NCBI RefSeq assembly: GCF_023380025.1
Contig: NZ_CP097253.1
Span: 2,079,001-2,143,000 of the forward strand
Length of the DNA: 64,000 nt
Direction of reading: 5' to 3'
From: Sphingomonas glaciei
GTDB taxonomy: Bacteria; Pseudomonadota; Alphaproteobacteria; Sphingomonadales; Sphingomonadaceae
The translations under genes were made by a program, and so were the position numbers. Positions within the stretch are counted from its first letter, which is position 1; every line of letters starts with the position of its first letter. A model generated the notes under the pieces. That model made no database searches and was not told the origin of the DNA. It saw only the letters and a program-made list of their open reading frames with translations. Below, piece after piece: positions 24,529-34,030 of this stretch.

Positions 24529-27252
24529 ATGCTCGGGGGTTGGCTTCGGCTGCCGCTGACGCTGCTTGCGGCGGCGGGTCTCGGCATCGGTGCGCCGGCG
24601 TCGGCGCCGCCGTCGGGGCCGGCTTGGACGGCGGATCCCGACAGCCAATATCTGCTCGACCTCCAGATCCGTCAGCGGCTTCTGGGCGACGGGGTTCGCG
24701 CCTATCCGGTGCCGGAGGGCACCTGCGTTATCCTGGGCGATCTCGTCACCGCGCTGGATCTCCCAATTAAGATCGACCTCGCCGCCCGGCGCGCCCAAGG
24801 CTGGGCCTTCAAGGAGGCCAACCGCCTCGTCATCGACCGCAAGGCCGGCAAGGTTGCGTTTGGACCTAGCGGCAACGGGTCGATCGCGCCGTCCGCCATT
24901 CGCGATGCGCCCGATGGCTGGTGCGTCGAAACCGCGGCCTTGTCGCGCTGGCTCGGGCTCACGGTCCAGCCGCGTACCGACGCTTCGCTGCTGCTGCTCG
25001 ACAGCGAGGAGAAACTGCCGGTCGAACTGGCGGCCGAGCGGCGCGAGCGAGCGGCACGGCTGACCAAGGCCAGCCTGCCGCTGTCCTCCCTGCCCCGGGT
25101 GACCCTCCCCTATCGGATGTGGCGGACGCCCAGTGTTGACGTCATGATGGACGCCGGCGTGACCTATTCCGCCGGTAGCGGAGCGCGGATCGATCATCGC
25201 GCCAGCATCCTCGCCGCCGGCGAGGCGCTGCAGATGAGCTATGATGCGCGGGTCTCGACCAACAAGCGCGGGCTGCCGACCGGCCTGCGCTTCCGCGCCT
25301 ACCGGTCTGATCCCGATGGCGGCCTGCTCGGACCGCTCAAGGCGACCCATGCCGCAGTCGGCGACGTCGAGGGGATCGGCAGTCCCGTCGCCGGCGGCAC
25401 CGCCACCGGACGCGGCGCGATGGTCACCAACCGCCCGCTATTCCAGTCGGTCGCGTTCGACCGCACGCAGTTCAGCGGTGAGCTGCCGCCCGGGTGGGAC
25501 GCCGAACTCTACCGCAACGGCGAACTGGTCGCCTTTGCCGGGGCCGGCCCGGATGGTCGCTATCGCTTCGACGATGTCGCGCTCGGCTTCGGCGACAACT
25601 TCTTCGAGATCGTCACCTATGGCCCGCAGGGCCAGGTCAAGCGGCGCGGCGAAAGCCTGACGGTCGGCCAAAGCGCGGTGCCGCCGGGCGAAACCCATTA
25701 CTGGGCCGGGGTGGTCGATCCCGGCCGCGACCTCATGGAATTGCACCGAGGGGGTGCGCCGCCCAACCGTGAGGCCGGCTGGCGCGGCGCCGCGAGCATC
25801 GAACATGGGCTGGACCGGCGCACCTCGGTGGCGGCGCTGGTCCAGACATTGAGCATCGAAGACAAGCGCGTCACCTATGTCGAGGGCACTGTGCGTCGCT
25901 CGATCGGCCCCGCCGTGACCGAATTCGGCGCGGCGCGCGACAGTTCGGGCGGGATCGCCCTGCGCGGGCAGGCGCTGGCCAAGTTCGGCGCCACCAACCT
26001 GACCTGGAGCAGTTTCTGGAGCCGCGACTTCGCGGCGCGTCCGCAAGGCCTGTCGGCAACCAGCGAGCATCGCTTCAGCGTCGATGCGCCGCTCAAGCTG
26101 GGCGGTGATTTCGTCCTTCCCCTCCATGGGGATGTTCGCATTGCCGGTCGGACCGATGGCGGGCGGACCATCGAGGCCAATGGCCGGACCAGCGTCACCC
26201 TCAGCCGCTTCAATCTGGCGACACTGGTGCGCTGGCGTGACGAGCGGCCGCCCGGTGGCCTGCAGGGACGCCAGCGACTCGAAGCGGGGCTGATCGGCAG
26301 CGGCCGGATCGGTCCGGTCCGAGTGCGCGGAACGACAGAGGTGGAGATCGCGCCCGCCGCCAGGCTGCGGCGGATCGAGCTGTCGGGCTATTGGCGCGGC
26401 AGCGGCAATGCCGACTGGGAAGGCGCGGTCGCCTATGAAGGGCGCGACCGCAAGCTGCGCGGCCGGGTGTCGCATGTCCGGCGCTTCGACGCCTTTGCGG
26501 TGGCGGGCACGGTCGAAGCGGCGACCGACGGATCGGTGGCGGCCGGGCTCAACTTCAGTTTCTCGCTTGATCGCGGAAGCTCGGGCTGGCGCGCCAGCCG
26601 CCAGTCGCTGGCCGCTACCGGCAGCGTCCGCGCACGGCTGTTCCGCGACGACAATGGCAATGGCGTGAGGGATCAGGGCGAAGCGCTGGAAGAGGGCGGG
26701 CTCCTGACCGCCGGCACCCGTCCCGCGGACCGTCCGAGCGGCAAGGATGGCTGGGCCGCGGTTGCCGGGCTCGACAATTACCGCCCGGTGGCGATCGGGG
26801 TCGACATCAGCTCGCTGAGCGACCCCAATCTGGTGCCGACGGTCGCCGCGCAGGTCATCGTGCCGCGCCCGGGTGTCTCGGCCGAACTGCTGATCCCGCT
26901 GGCGGGCGGCGGAGCGATTGAGGGCAGCCTGCTCAAGGATGGCGGAAGCGCCTTCGAGGGGCTCGACCTCGAACTGGTCGATGCCAACGGCAAGGTCGTC
27001 GCCCAAGCTCGCAGCGACTACGACGGCTTTTTCCTGTTTGAGCGGGTGCCGCCGGGGCGCTATGCCTTGAGATTGAACGAGCCAAGCCGGTCGGCGGCGC
27101 AGGCGGTGTCGGCGTCGCTTCGCGCGGATGTCGTGCTGCAGCCCGAGCAAGCGGTGACCCGGCTGGGTCCGATCGTCGTCAGGGCCGCCGCGCCGCGACT
27201 TGCGGCCGTTAACCAAGAAGTCGTCTCAGGCGACTTGCTGGCGTCGCATTAG
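24529..27252 (+). CDS. large usher-like outer-membrane protein with SdrD-like and carboxypeptidase-regulatory-like C-terminal repeats
   Basis: 907 aa with a signal peptide. Residues ~20-200 form an N-terminal domain. Then come barrel-like strands and a segment typical of CS1/Tcf-type ushers (FDRTQFSGELPPGWDAELYRNGEL near residue 305). A Ca-binding-like RDDNGNGVRDQGEALE lies near residue 706, and a beta-sandwich VAQARSDYDGFFLFERVP PG-like unit near residue 825. With the chaperone 29 bp upstream, secretion of DUF4402 subunits is likely. It does not look like a standard FimD. A TonB-independent autotransporter-like role is less likely. Confidence 0.7.
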   Translation: MLGGWLRLPLTLLAAAGLGIGAPASAPPSGPAWTADPDSQYLLDLQIRQRLLGDGVRAYPVPEGTCVILGDLVTALDLPIKIDLAARRAQGWAFKEANRLVIDRKAGKVAFGPSGNGSIAPSAIRDAPDGWCVETAALSRWLGLTVQPRTDASLLLLDSEEKLPVELAAERRERAARLTKASLPLSSLPRVTLPYRMWRTPSVDVMMDAGVTYSAGSGARIDHRASILAAGEALQMSYDARVSTNKRGLPTGLRFRAYRSDPDGGLLGPLKATHAAVGDVEGIGSPVAGGTATGRGAMVTNRPLFQSVAFDRTQFSGELPPGWDAELYRNGELVAFAGAGPDGRYRFDDVALGFGDNFFEIVTYGPQGQVKRRGESLTVGQSAVPPGETHYWAGVVDPGRDLMELHRGGAPPNREAGWRGAASIEHGLDRRTSVAALVQTLSIEDKRVTYVEGTVRRSIGPAVTEFGAARDSSGGIALRGQALAKFGATNLTWSSFWSRDFAARPQGLSATSEHRFSVDAPLKLGGDFVLPLHGDVRIAGRTDGGRTIEANGRTSVTLSRFNLATLVRWRDERPPGGLQGRQRLEAGLIGSGRIGPVRVRGTTEVEIAPAARLRRIELSGYWRGSGNADWEGAVAYEGRDRKLRGRVSHVRRFDAFAVAGTVEAATDGSVAAGLNFSFSLDRGSSGWRASRQSLAATGSVRARLFRDDNGNGVRDQGEALEEGGLLTAGTRPADRPSGKDGWAAVAGLDNYRPVAIGVDISSLSDPNLVPTVAAQVIVPRPGVSAELLIPLAGGGAIEGSLLKDGGSAFEGLDLELVDANGKVVAQARSDYDGFFLFERVPPGRYALRLNEPSRSAAQAVSASLRADVVLQPEQAVTRLGPIVVRAAAPRLAAVNQEVVSGDLLASH

Positions 27253-27277
27253 GACCGAGCCGGAGGATTTGGAGGTT

Positions 27278-27300
27278 CCCCCTCCCTGCCAGGGAGGGGG
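27278..27300. repeat. perfect 23-nt palindrome, REP-like, next to tRNA-Leu
   Basis: CCCCCTCCCTG and CAGGGAGGGGG flank a single C. The palindrome abuts the 3' CCA end of the tRNA gene and could act as its terminator on the minus strand, though no T-run follows. I know such G/C-run palindromes as common intergenic elements in sphingomonads. Confidence 0.7.
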
Positions 27301-27387
27301 TGGTGCGGTCGAGAAGACTCGAACTTCCACGGCCTTTCGGCCACAGCGACCTCAACGCTGCGCGTCTACCAATTCCGCCACGACCGC
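27301..27387 (-). tRNA. tRNA-Leu (anticodon GAG)
   Basis: The 87-nt cloverleaf reads on the minus strand. The acceptor stem GCGGTCG pairs with CGACCGC, the D-loop holds GGTAGACGCG, the anticodon stem CAGCG/CGCTG closes the loop TTGAGGT with anticodon GAG, a long class II variable arm (GTGGCCGAAAGGCCGT) follows, and the T-arm is GTTCGAGTC. The 3' CCA is encoded. It decodes CTC and CTT leucine codons. Confidence 0.97.
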
Positions 27388-27538
27388 ATGTTTGTCGGCA
27401 CTGCTCGGACGAGAGCGCCGGTGGCAAGGCGCGTGCCTCTAGCAGTGCCCTTTGACCAGCGCAACGCCCAAGAACCGTTCCATTGTGGAGCAAGGGTAAA
27501 GAGGCCGTTTACCTTTCCGGGCGTGAGTCCTAGCGTCC

Positions 27539-27757
27539 ATGATGATGCTGGCTCCTGCTCTGCTGACCGCCCTTGCGGCGACCGCCCAGACGCCCGATCC
27601 GGGGCCCCCGGCGCTGCAGGCGCGCGCGCAGGCCCAGGTGTTCGTCCGGATCGTCCAGGCGGCCGAAGTGCGGAACGGGCAGAGCCTGACCCCGCACCAG
27701 CGGACGATCCGCCGCGACGAAGCCGGGCAGGTGCAGGTTCTACTGCAATTCGAGTAG
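27539..27757 (+). CDS. small exported protein
   Basis: No family recognised. 72 aa with a signal peptide (MLAPALLTALAATAQ region; three consecutive Met codons make the exact start ambiguous). The mature part has a regular FVRIVQAAEVRNG strand and ends QVQVLLQFE, two beta-like segments. It converges tail-to-tail on the zinc-ribbon gene with only 1 bp between the stops. The signal peptide and amphipathic strands favour a real gene. Confidence 0.6.
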   Translation: MMMLAPALLTALAATAQTPDPGPPALQARAQAQVFVRIVQAAEVRNGQSLTPHQRTIRRDEAGQVQVLLQFE

Positions 27758-27758
27758 C

Positions 27759-28742
27759 TTAAGCCCCGGCGGCGTCGACCGGACGGCACCTTTCGATATC
27801 GCGCTGCTTGCCGAAGAATACCTCAAGGCAGGCGGCATTCTCCGGCACGTCGAGATTGGCGCTGTTGAAGCTGGCCGACGCGCCGGGAGCGAGTTGCGGG
27901 GGCGAGATCGGGATGGTCCAGCGATAGACCACCTTCTGCTCAAGGCTGCGCAGCTGGGCGCTCATCGGCGGCACGGGAAGCGGCTGGTCGGTTTCGTTGC
28001 GCACCACGCCGCTCACTTCGTAAAGCTGGTTGCCGCTCGCCAGCTGGGTCCGGCCCTGTTGCTGGACCTGGATGGTCAGATCTTCCGAGCTGTCACTCTG
28101 CGCGATTCCGAGCCGGCCCTTGAGCTCGGCCGGAGCGAGGAAATAGACTCCGGCGGCGACCAGCACGACGAGCAGCAGCAGAGCGCCGACGATGAGTGGC
28201 CAGCGGCTCCGGGGTTCTTCCTCCTCGTCCTGGGCGGCGAACGGGCTGTAGAGGTCTTCCGTCTCCATCCGCGCGGCACGCAGGGGGTGGGATGCGCGCG
28301 GCGCCTCCTCGACCGGCTCGGGATCGAATCGGGGCTCCGCTGACGGTCTCTCCTCATACGGAACCGCCGCCTCGGGATAGGGGTCGGGAGCCGCCGCCGC
28401 TTCCTCGGGCATGCTGGCAACCGTCTCCCGCTCGGCTAGCATGTCGGCGGTTGGGGCCGGAGCCGGTTCAGGAGGGGGCGCGTCGACGGGCTGGTTGCCC
28501 CCATCGTGGGAATGGGCGGTGACTGCCGCTTGGGCGTCGTCGCCGAACGGATAGTTTGCAGATTCCGAGCCGCCGCCCTGCTCGTCGGCCTGCGCGACCG
28601 AGCCCTCGGTCTCCTCCGCGGCATCCGGCTCCTGGTGCCAGCTATGCTTGCACTGGGCGCAGCGTACGGTGCGGCCGGCGGGCGGGATCGCGCCGTCCTT
28701 CACCACGTAGCGCGTCCCGCACGATGGGCAGGTCAGGATCAT
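27759..28742 (-). CDS. zinc-ribbon (MJ0042) and DUF3426 membrane protein
   Basis: The ATG at 28742 gives 327 aa. The N-terminus is a CPSCGTRYVV...RCAQCKHSW zinc ribbon. A long acidic and Pro/Ala-rich linker follows (residues ~40-190). One membrane span (WPLIVGALLLLVVLVAAGVYF) and a DUF3426 domain finish it, with YEVSGVVRNETDQPLPVPP. The layout puts the ribbon in the cytoplasm and DUF3426 in the periplasm. It lies divergent from ftsEX, a recurring arrangement in alphaproteobacteria. Function is unknown. Confidence 0.85.
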   Translation of the reverse strand: MILTCPSCGTRYVVKDGAIPPAGRTVRCAQCKHSWHQEPDAAEETEGSVAQADEQGGGSESANYPFGDDAQAAVTAHSHDGGNQPVDAPPPEPAPAPTADMLAERETVASMPEEAAAAPDPYPEAAVPYEERPSAEPRFDPEPVEEAPRASHPLRAARMETEDLYSPFAAQDEEEEPRSRWPLIVGALLLLVVLVAAGVYFLAPAELKGRLGIAQSDSSEDLTIQVQQQGRTQLASGNQLYEVSGVVRNETDQPLPVPPMSAQLRSLEQKVVYRWTIPISPPQLAPGASASFNSANLDVPENAACLEVFFGKQRDIERCRPVDAAGA

Positions 28743-28853
28743 GGGTCGGGCGCTTTCTCTTTCAACCGGGTACAGAAACGTTGCGTAACCTTTTCGTGAA
28801 TCCATTGGCAAGCTAGACGCGGCAAAGGGCAACAGAAGAAAGAGGGGGCGATC

Positions 28854-29573
28854 CTGGCCGCGCTGGTCGAGTTCGACGGAGTAGGCTTGCGGTACGGGAC
28901 CGGCGCGGAGGTGCTGGCGGGCCTCGACCTGCGCCTTGCGCCCGGGGGATTTTACTTCCTGACCGGGGCGTCGGGCGCGGGCAAGACCTCGTTGCTGAAG
29001 CTCCTGTATCTTGCCCAGCGGCCGACGCGGGGGCGGCTGCGGTTGTTCGGCGAAGATGTCGGGGAAGCCCCGCGCGAGGCGCTTCCGGCCTTTCGGCGGC
29101 GGATCGGGGTGGTGTTCCAGGACTTTCGGCTGGTCCGGCATCTGTCGGCCTTCGACAATGTCGCGCTTCCCCTGCGCATCGCCGGGCACGGCGACCGCGA
29201 AATCGAGGGGCCGGTGCGCGAAATGCTGGCCTGGGTCGGGCTGGCCGATCGCGCGAGTGCCAGGCCGCCGACACTCTCGGGCGGCGAGCAGCAGCGCGTC
29301 GCGATCGCCCGGGCGGTGATCGCCCGGCCCGAACTGCTGGTTGCTGACGAGCCGACCGGCAACGTCGACGCGGCCATGGCCAACCGCCTGATCCACCTCT
29401 TCGAAGCGCTCAACCGGCTTGGCACCACGGTGGTAGTGGCGACCCACGACCTGTCGCTGATCGGAGCGGTGAAGGGCGCACGCATGATGCGGCTGGAGGA
29501 CGGGCGGCTGTTCGATCCTACCGGCGAACTGCGCCACCCGCCGAGCCGCCATCCCGACGGATCGCCGGCATGA
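28854..29573 (+). CDS. ftsE: cell division ATP-binding protein FtsE
   Basis: FtsE is the ABC ATPase that with FtsX regulates peptidoglycan hydrolases at division. It has Walker A TGASGAGKTSLLK, Q-loop VVFQDFRLV, signature LSGGEQQRVAIARA, Walker B LLVADEPTGNVD and a switch His in VVATHDL. The start is odd: between an upstream stop at 28797 and a TTG at 28887 there is no ATG, GTG or TTG in frame. The TTG would delete the first strand (LVEFDGVGLRYG). I placed a CTG at 28854 behind AGAGGGGG; a CTG at 28863 is possible. Confidence 0.9.
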   Translation: MAALVEFDGVGLRYGTGAEVLAGLDLRLAPGGFYFLTGASGAGKTSLLKLLYLAQRPTRGRLRLFGEDVGEAPREALPAFRRRIGVVFQDFRLVRHLSAFDNVALPLRIAGHGDREIEGPVREMLAWVGLADRASARPPTLSGGEQQRVAIARAVIARPELLVADEPTGNVDAAMANRLIHLFEALNRLGTTVVVATHDLSLIGAVKGARMMRLEDGRLFDPTGELRHPPSRHPDGSPA

Positions 29574-30439
29574 GGGAAACCTTGTTCCCGCCAGCCTCGA
29601 TGCGCCGCCTGTTGCCAGAGCAAAAACGACGCGCGGCGCCGTGGATCGTCGGGTTGATGACCTTCGTTAGCCTGGTGGTGGGGATCGCCGGACTGGCCGT
29701 CCTGGGTGCGGTGTCGGATCTGTCGACCTCGGCGGCTGGCCGCTGGTCGTTGCAGGTCACGGGCACGCCCGCCGATGCGGCGCGGGCCGAGGCTGTCCTG
29801 CGCGCCTCGCCCGCGGTCGAGCGGATCGAGCGCGTGCCCGAAGCCGAATTGCGCCGTACGCTCGGCGCCTGGCTGGGGCCAGCGGCGGAACAACTCGACC
29901 TGCCCCTGCCGGTGATCGCCGAAGTCAGCCTGGGCGCCGGCGGTGACGGCACGGCCCTGGCGCAGAATCTGGAGCGTCAGGTCCCGGCTGCGCGGCTGAC
30001 GCCTTATTCCGCCGAACTCGCGCCCCTGCTCGCGACCTTGCGCGGGTTGGCGGTGCTGGTCGCCGGGCTGTTGGTGGTGCTGGCAGCGGCGCTGGCGGGG
30101 GCGGTGACGCTGGCGGCGCGGGCGACCCTCGATGCCAATCGCGCCACCCTCGATGTCCTGCACGGGATCGGCGCGACCGACGGGCAATTGCTGTCGCTGG
30201 TGCAACGCCGGATCGCGCTCGACGTGCTCGCCGGCAGCGGTGCCGGGGCACTGGCGGCGGTGGCGGTACTGGTGGCGGCGCTGATCCCGGCGCGCGGCCT
30301 GCTTGGCGGCTGGGCGGGCGGACCGGCGCTGGCGGCAAACGGACTGCTGTTGCTGGCCCTGCTGCCGCTGGTGCAAGCGGTCCTTGCGACCCTGGTTGCC
30401 AGGCGCGCCCTCAAGCAGGCATTGGCGAACGTCGTATGA
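29570..30439 (+). CDS. ftsX: cell division membrane protein FtsX
   Basis: 289 aa with the FtsX four-span layout: the first span near residues 26-50 (IVGLMTFVSLVVGIAGLAVL), a periplasmic domain, then three spans (ALVGLLVVLAAALAGAVTL-type near 165, LAAVAVLVAALIPA near 225 and LLLLALLPLVQAV near 260). It overlaps ftsE by 4 nt (ATGA). The periplasmic loop, which in other bacteria recruits a murein-hydrolase activator, is short and Ala/Glu-rich. Confidence 0.92.
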   Translation: MRETLFPPASMRRLLPEQKRRAAPWIVGLMTFVSLVVGIAGLAVLGAVSDLSTSAAGRWSLQVTGTPADAARAEAVLRASPAVERIERVPEAELRRTLGAWLGPAAEQLDLPLPVIAEVSLGAGGDGTALAQNLERQVPAARLTPYSAELAPLLATLRGLAVLVAGLLVVLAAALAGAVTLAARATLDANRATLDVLHGIGATDGQLLSLVQRRIALDVLAGSGAGALAAVAVLVAALIPARGLLGGWAGGPALAANGLLLLALLPLVQAVLATLVARRALKQALANVV

Positions 30440-30966
30440 CCATCCGCCTGACGGCCTTGCTGGGACTACTTTACGCGCTGGGCTTCGCGTTGTTCGGAGT
30501 GTCGCTGGCCAAGCCCGCCGGGGCCGAGCGAACGCAAGCGGTGGTGGTGCTGACCGGCGGTTCGGGGCGGCTGGAGCGCGGCATGGCCGTGCTAGGACGC
30601 GGCGAGGCCAAACGCATGCTGGTGTCGGGCGCCGACCCCAGCGTCACCCGCGCGGATTTGGCGCGGCGGCTGGGGCCGGGCACGCTCCTGACCCTGAACT
30701 GCTGCGTCGACCTCGGTTCGGAAGCGGTCGACACCCGCAGCAATGCCGAGGAAGCACGGCGGTGGATGGTCCGACGCGGTTATGACAGCGTGCGGCTGGT
30801 AACCAGCGACTGGCACATGCGCCGCGCGGCCTATGAATTCCGGCAGGACCTGCCCGACACCAAAATCGTCGAGGATGCGGTACAGACCCGGCCCAGCCTG
30901 TGGCTGCTGTTCCTCGAATATAACAAGTATCTGCTGCGGCGCGGCGCGCTGTGGCTCGACATGTAG
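30436..30966 (+). CDS. YdcF/ElyC-type DUF218 membrane protein
   Basis: 176 aa with an N-terminal hydrophobic segment (LTALLGLLYALGFALFGVSL). The DUF218 core has AVVVLTGGSGRLERG near residue 35, MLVSGADP, and the catalytic-looking TRSNAEEARRW followed by RLVTSDWHMRRAAYEF. Such proteins affect envelope integrity; the reaction is not settled. It overlaps ftsX by 4 nt and sits in the ftsE-ftsX-ydcF-plsC cluster. Confidence 0.85.
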   Translation: MTIRLTALLGLLYALGFALFGVSLAKPAGAERTQAVVVLTGGSGRLERGMAVLGRGEAKRMLVSGADPSVTRADLARRLGPGTLLTLNCCVDLGSEAVDTRSNAEEARRWMVRRGYDSVRLVTSDWHMRRAAYEFRQDLPDTKIVEDAVQTRPSLWLLFLEYNKYLLRRGALWLDM

Positions 30967-30977
30967 GCAAGAAGCTG

Positions 30978-31661
30978 ATGGCCGCGTTGCGTTCGCTCCT
31001 TTATTTCCTGATCTTCTATCCGGGCACGATCCTCTATTGCATCGCGACCCTGATTGCGGCGCGCTTCGGCAGCGGGCCGGTACGGCGCGTCATTCGCGCC
31101 TGGGCCATCTTCCACCACCAACTGGTCACCCGCATGCTCGGCATTCGGTTCGAGATGGAGGGCGAGATTCCCGACGGCCCGGTGCTGGTCGCGTTCAAGC
31201 ACCAGGCGATGGTCGAGACGATCGAGACCCTGCTGCTGGTCAAGACGCCGGTAGTGGTGATGAAGCAGGAATATGTCGACGTTCCGCTGCTCGGGCCGAC
31301 GATGAAGAGCTTCGGCGTGATCGGCGTCAACCGCGAGGCCGGCGCCAGCGCGCTGCGCGAGATGATGCAACGGGGCAAACAGGCGATCGCCGAAGGGCGG
31401 CCGGTGGTGATCTTTCCCGAAGGCACACGGGTACCGGTAGGCGAGACGCCGGAGCTTCGCCCTGGCTTTGCCGGTCTGTATCGCGCGCTCGGCCTGCCGG
31501 TCGTGCCGGTGGCGCACGACAGCGGCAAGGTGTGGCCCAAGGGGCTGGTCAAATATCCTGGCGTGATCCACCTCAAGGTCGGCGAGACCATCCCCGCCGG
31601 GCTCAAGCGCGACGAGATCGAACGGCGGGTGCACAGCGCGATCAACGCGCTGGAGGGCTAG
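30978..31661 (+). CDS. plsC: 1-acyl-sn-glycerol-3-phosphate acyltransferase PlsC
   Basis: PlsC adds the second acyl chain in phosphatidic acid synthesis. The protein has an N-terminal membrane segment, the acyltransferase box as KHQAMVET (His then Glu, a variant common in alphaproteobacteria rather than HX4D), GVIGVNREAG and FPEGTR near residue 150. I chose the ATG at 30978 (227 aa). A GTG at 30951, inside ydcF, would add nine residues. The stop overlaps the convergent pheT stop in a shared CTAG. Confidence 0.9.
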   Translation: MAALRSLLYFLIFYPGTILYCIATLIAARFGSGPVRRVIRAWAIFHHQLVTRMLGIRFEMEGEIPDGPVLVAFKHQAMVETIETLLLVKTPVVVMKQEYVDVPLLGPTMKSFGVIGVNREAGASALREMMQRGKQAIAEGRPVVIFPEGTRVPVGETPELRPGFAGLYRALGLPVVPVAHDSGKVWPKGLVKYPGVIHLKVGETIPAGLKRDEIERRVHSAINALEG

Positions 31662-34030
31662 GCCCGGAGCCGCGCCCCGACCTTGGCCGCGCTCGCGACG
31701 ACCTTGTCCGACAGCGCGGCAAGGTCCGCTTCGGTCAGCGTCTTGTCGGTCGGCTGAAGCGTGACCTCCAGCGCCAGGCTGAGGTCGCCTTCGGCCGGCT
31801 GATAGCGGTCGAACAGCCGGACGTCGGCGATCAGCGCCTTGTCGGCACCGCGCACGGCGCGCACCAGATCGCCCGCGGCAAGCCCGTCGGGAACGACGAA
31901 GGCGAAGTCACGGGTGACGGGCTGCAACGCGGGCGGGGTAAAGGCGGGGCGGGCCCGGCCTCCATTCTTGCTCGCATCGCGGGCGGTGGGAAGCGCGTCG
32001 AGGTAGAGGTCGGCGGCCTGGGTGGCGGGCGGCAGGTCGAGCGCTTTGGCGAGCGCCGGGTGAAGCTCACCGAAGCGAGCGATCTCCGCCTTGCCGAGCC
32101 TGAGTGTCGCCGAACGGCCGGGGTGGAAAGCCTCGCCCGCGCCTTGCGCCAGCTGGAGGTTGGCGACCGGGGCGCCGGCCTCTCCCAGCAATGCGAGCAC
32201 TGCCGCCTTGGCGTCAAACGGATCAAACGCGCGTGCCTTGCCGTCCTGCCAGCCGCGCGGGGCGGCCTCTCCGGCAAGCAGCAACGATAGCGTCGGCCGC
32301 TCGGCCTCGGCAAGGTAACGACGACCGAGCTCGAACAGGCGGACCGAGGTCGCGCCGCGCGACAGATTGCGCGCGGCGGCGCGGGCGAGGCCGGGAAGCA
32401 GCGAGGGCCGCATGACCTTCATCTCCTCGCTGATCGGATTGGCGAGGACATGCGCCCCGCCGCCGAACAACGCCGCATCGTCCTCCGCGATAAAGCTCCA
32501 GGTGATCGCCTCGTGGAAGCCGCGAACGGCGGCGGCACGGCGCACCCGGCGCTCGAGCCGTTGCGCGGGCAGGGCGACGGCCTTGGCCACACCCGCTTCA
32601 CGCGGAAGCGGCGTCGAAGGGATGAGGTGGAGGCCGGCGACACGGGCGACTTCCTCGACCAGGTCGGCTTCGCCGTCGATGTCGGGCCGCCAGCCTGGGA
32701 CGGTCCAGCCCGCAGCGTCCTGGCGGAAGCCGAGCGCGGACAGGATGCGGCTCTGCTCGTCGGTCGGCAGGTTGAGGCCCGCGAGACTCTCGACCCGCTC
32801 CGGGCGCAGCGCAACCGTGTGCGGCAAAGTGACCTCACTCCAGCGGGCGGTAGTGGCCATGCTGCGCGCGCTCGGCGTGCCGCCGCACAGCTCCACGATC
32901 ATCACGGCGGCAGCGTCGGTCATCTCCTCAAGCGTCAGCGGGTCGACCCCGCGCTCGAAGCGGGCGCGGGCGTCGGTGTGGACCTGGTGGCGCTGGCCGG
33001 TGCGGGCAATGGCGACCGGATCGAACCAGGCGCATTCCAGCAGCACATCGGTGGTGCTCTCGGTGACGCCGGTGGACACGCCGCCAACCACGCCGCCGAG
33101 CCCGAGTACGCCATTGTCGTCCGCAATCACGCAATCGTCCGGCGTCGCTTCATAGGCGCGGTCGTTCAGCGCATCGAAGCGCTCGTCCTTGCCGCGCCGG
33201 ACATTGATCCCGCCCTTGAGCAGCGCGGCGTCATAGACGTGCAGCGGGCGGGCCTGGTCGATCGAAAAGAAATTGGTGACGTCGACCAACGCCGAGATCG
33301 GACGCAGGCCGACCGCACGGAGCCGCGCCTGCAGCCAGTCGGGCGAGGGCCTGTTCTTCACGCCGCGGATAAGGCGCGCCGCAAAGGCTTCGCAGCCACT
33401 CCCTTCCTCGATGGTGATCGAGACTGGATTGGCGCCCTGCTCCGCCAACGGGCGCACGGGCTGCTGGCGCAAGGTTCCGAGCCCGGCAGCGGCGAGGTCG
33501 CGGGCGATGCCGCGCACGCCGAAGCAGTCAGGGCGATTGGGGGTGACCGCGATGTCGAACACCGGGTCCTCAAGCCCGGCATAGGCCGCATAGCTCTGGC
33601 CGACCGGAGCGTCGCCCGGCAGCTCGATGATGCCGTCGTGACCGGTGCCAAGCTCCAGCTCGCGCTCGGAGCACATCATGCCATTGGACTCGACACCGCG
33701 GATCGCCGCGACCTTGAGCGTGAAGTCGCTACCCGGAACATAGGCGCCCGGCGGACCGAAGACGCCCTTCATGCCCGCGCGGGCATTGGGCGCACCGCAC
33801 ACCACCTGCATCGGACCGTTCCCGGTATCGACCTGCAGTACCTGCAGCTTGTCGGCCTGCGGGTGGCGCTCGGCGGAGAGGACTTCGGCGACCACGAAGG
33901 GGGCGAGCTTCTCGGCCGGATTGTCGATGCCTTCGACCTCGAGGCCGAGCGCGGTCAGCTTGTCGGCGATCTCGGCCACCGAAGCACTGGTATCGAGGTG
34001 ATCGCGGAGCCAGGACAGGGTGAACTTCAT
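31658..34030 (-). CDS. pheT: phenylalanyl-tRNA synthetase beta subunit
   Basis: The 790-aa beta subunit has the N-terminal tRNA-binding domain ([23 protein letters not shown] near residue 47), B3/B4 editing region ([13 protein letters not shown]) and the C-terminal ferredoxin-like anticodon domain ([19 protein letters not shown]). It starts [12 protein letters not shown]. The start overlaps the pheS stop (ATGA). The open frame extends upstream but into pheS. Confidence 0.97.
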   Translation of the reverse strand: MKFTLSWLRDHLDTSASVAEIADKLTALGLEVEGIDNPAEKLAPFVVAEVLSAERHPQADKLQVLQVDTGNGPMQVVCGAPNARAGMKGVFGPPGAYVPGSDFTLKVAAIRGVESNGMMCSERELELGTGHDGIIELPGDAPVGQSYAAYAGLEDPVFDIAVTPNRPDCFGVRGIARDLAAAGLGTLRQQPVRPLAEQGANPVSITIEEGSGCEAFAARLIRGVKNRPSPDWLQARLRAVGLRPISALVDVTNFFSIDQARPLHVYDAALLKGGINVRRGKDERFDALNDRAYEATPDDCVIADDNGVLGLGGVVGGVSTGVTESTTDVLLECAWFDPVAIARTGQRHQVHTDARARFERGVDPLTLEEMTDAAAVMIVELCGGTPSARSMATTARWSEVTLPHTVALRPERVESLAGLNLPTDEQSRILSALGFRQDAAGWTVPGWRPDIDGEADLVEEVARVAGLHLIPSTPLPREAGVAKAVALPAQRLERRVRRAAAVRGFHEAITWSFIAEDDAALFGGGAHVLANPISEEMKVMRPSLLPGLARAAARNLSRGATSVRLFELGRRYLAEAERPTLSLLLAGEAAPRGWQDGKARAFDPFDAKAAVLALLGEAGAPVANLQLAQGAGEAFHPGRSATLRLGKAEIARFGELHPALAKALDLPPATQAADLYLDALPTARDASKNGGRARPAFTPPALQPVTRDFAFVVPDGLAAGDLVRAVRGADKALIADVRLFDRYQPAEGDLSLALEVTLQPTDKTLTEADLAALSDKVVASAAKVGARLRA

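Noticed and set aside
27301..27387. tRNA-Leu as an integration site for a mobile element
   Set aside because: No repeated tRNA 3' end, integrase or composition change lies near it.
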